A stretch of DNA of 20,814 bases. It comes from Bacillota bacterium. Lineage in GTDB: Bacteria; Bacillota; Bacilli; Lactobacillales; Streptococcaceae. The stretch lies in NCBI GenBank assembly GCA_021781855.1, contig JAJXWC010000020.1, positions 1-20,814 of the forward strand, in the 5' to 3' direction. The first letter of the stretch is position 1. Each line of letters begins with the position of its first letter. Under the pieces are notes generated by a model. That model saw only the letters and a list, made by a program, of their open reading frames with translations. It searched no databases and had not been told where the DNA came from. A program made the position numbers and the translations under genes. This document shows, piece by piece, positions 20,457 through 20,814 of the stretch.

Positions 20457-20814
20457 TGTACGACTATTTTTTCGGAAAATTAGTTAAAATTACTCCGACT
20501 TATATTGTGATTGAAACGAATAGTATCGGTTATTTAATCAATGTTGCAAATCCTTACAGCTGGTCGGCGCAGATGAACACCCAGGTCCAAATTTATGTTC
20601 ATCAAGTCATTCGAGAAGATGCTCATACACTTTACGGCTTTGCAGATGATGCTGAAAAAGCGCTCTTTCTGCGACTCATCAGTGTATCAGGTATCGGTCC
20701 GAAATCAGCACTTGCCATCATTGCAGCAGACGACAATTTAGGGCTGATGAATGCGATTGACAGTAGTGATATTACATATCTGATGAAATTTCCTGGTCTA
20801 GGAAAAAGAAGTGC
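20456..20814 (+). CDS. ruvA: Holliday junction branch migration protein RuvA (3' end outside window)
   Basis: 119 codons are visible, starting ATG at 20456 after GGAGG (20448-20452), overlapping the glycosyltransferase stop by one base. The N-terminal OB fold is MYDYFFGKLVKITPTYIVIE to about residue 60, with HTLYGFADDAEKALF linking to domain II. The two helix-hairpin-helix motifs are both present: ISVSGIGPKSALAII and FPGLGKRSA. Domain III, which contacts RuvB, lies beyond the window. RuvA tetramers hold the four-way junction while RuvB drives migration. The start and reading are typical of the family. Confidence 0.97.
   Translation, partial: MYDYFFGKLVKITPTYIVIETNSIGYLINVANPYSWSAQMNTQVQIYVHQVIREDAHTLYGFADDAEKALFLRLISVSGIGPKSALAIIAADDNLGLMNAIDSSDITYLMKFPGLGKRS

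Overview
The window is low-GC Firmicute DNA. Gene content, order and signals point to a lactococcus or close relative in the Streptococcaceae. The clues are a stand-alone dnaJ behind a CIRCE operator, an argS / argR-ylbF-mutS-mutL-ruvA neighbourhood, a D-aspartate-ligase-like ATP-grasp enzyme, and many extended -10 (TGnTATAAT) promoters. This is inferred from recognition of sequence families; no database was searched. Most of the window is ordinary chromosomal core. I see no prophage, IS element or CRISPR array.

Layout. 1-2000: the 3' end of a secreted CHAP hydrolase gene and an ATP-grasp carboxylate-amine ligase, both probably cell-wall related. 1900-2325: a hairpin-rich spacer with a 31-bp perfect hairpin and nested palindromes, leading into the CIRCE operator. 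2326-4137: dnaJ and a YqeG-type HAD phosphatase with a consensus promoter that predicts a leaderless mRNA. 4143-4251: a cluster of DnaA-box-like sites between convergent genes. 4336-6178 (minus): zwf, preceded by a 59-aa small gene. 6353-8986: a MIP channel, tRNA-Leu(CAG), a beta-hydroxyacid dehydrogenase and a small acidic protein. 9025-11007: a divergent accessory module, with a PASTA lipoprotein and a DUF4230-like membrane protein on the minus strand, and an XRE regulator plus a previously uncalled 35-aa microprotein on the plus strand. 11046-14091: argS divergent from argR, then a YlbF protein and a four-helix membrane protein gene split at a T9 tract. 14152-20814: mutS, a small membrane protein, mutL, a DPM1/GtrB-type glycosyltransferase and the 5' part of ruvA.

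How it fits together. MutS and MutL (which keeps the endonuclease motif) form a methyl-independent mismatch-repair pair, and RuvA is a Holliday-junction protein, so the right side is a DNA-maintenance block. The left side mixes envelope, stress and central-carbon genes, each mostly with its own promoter and terminator.

Main discovery candidate: the 35-aa microprotein at 10900-11007 matches the C-terminal helix of the XRE regulator just upstream (15 of 25 residues identical by eye). The architecture resembles the SinR/SinI repressor-antagonist pair. A (CAT)6 tract separates its Shine-Dalgarno sequence from its ATG. Other points worth checking are three near-identical 18-bp palindromes (two of them at promoters), a cluster of predicted leaderless mRNAs, two homopolymer-linked frameshift candidates, an ArgR lacking one of its paired ligand aspartates, and a MIP channel lacking the selectivity-filter arginine.
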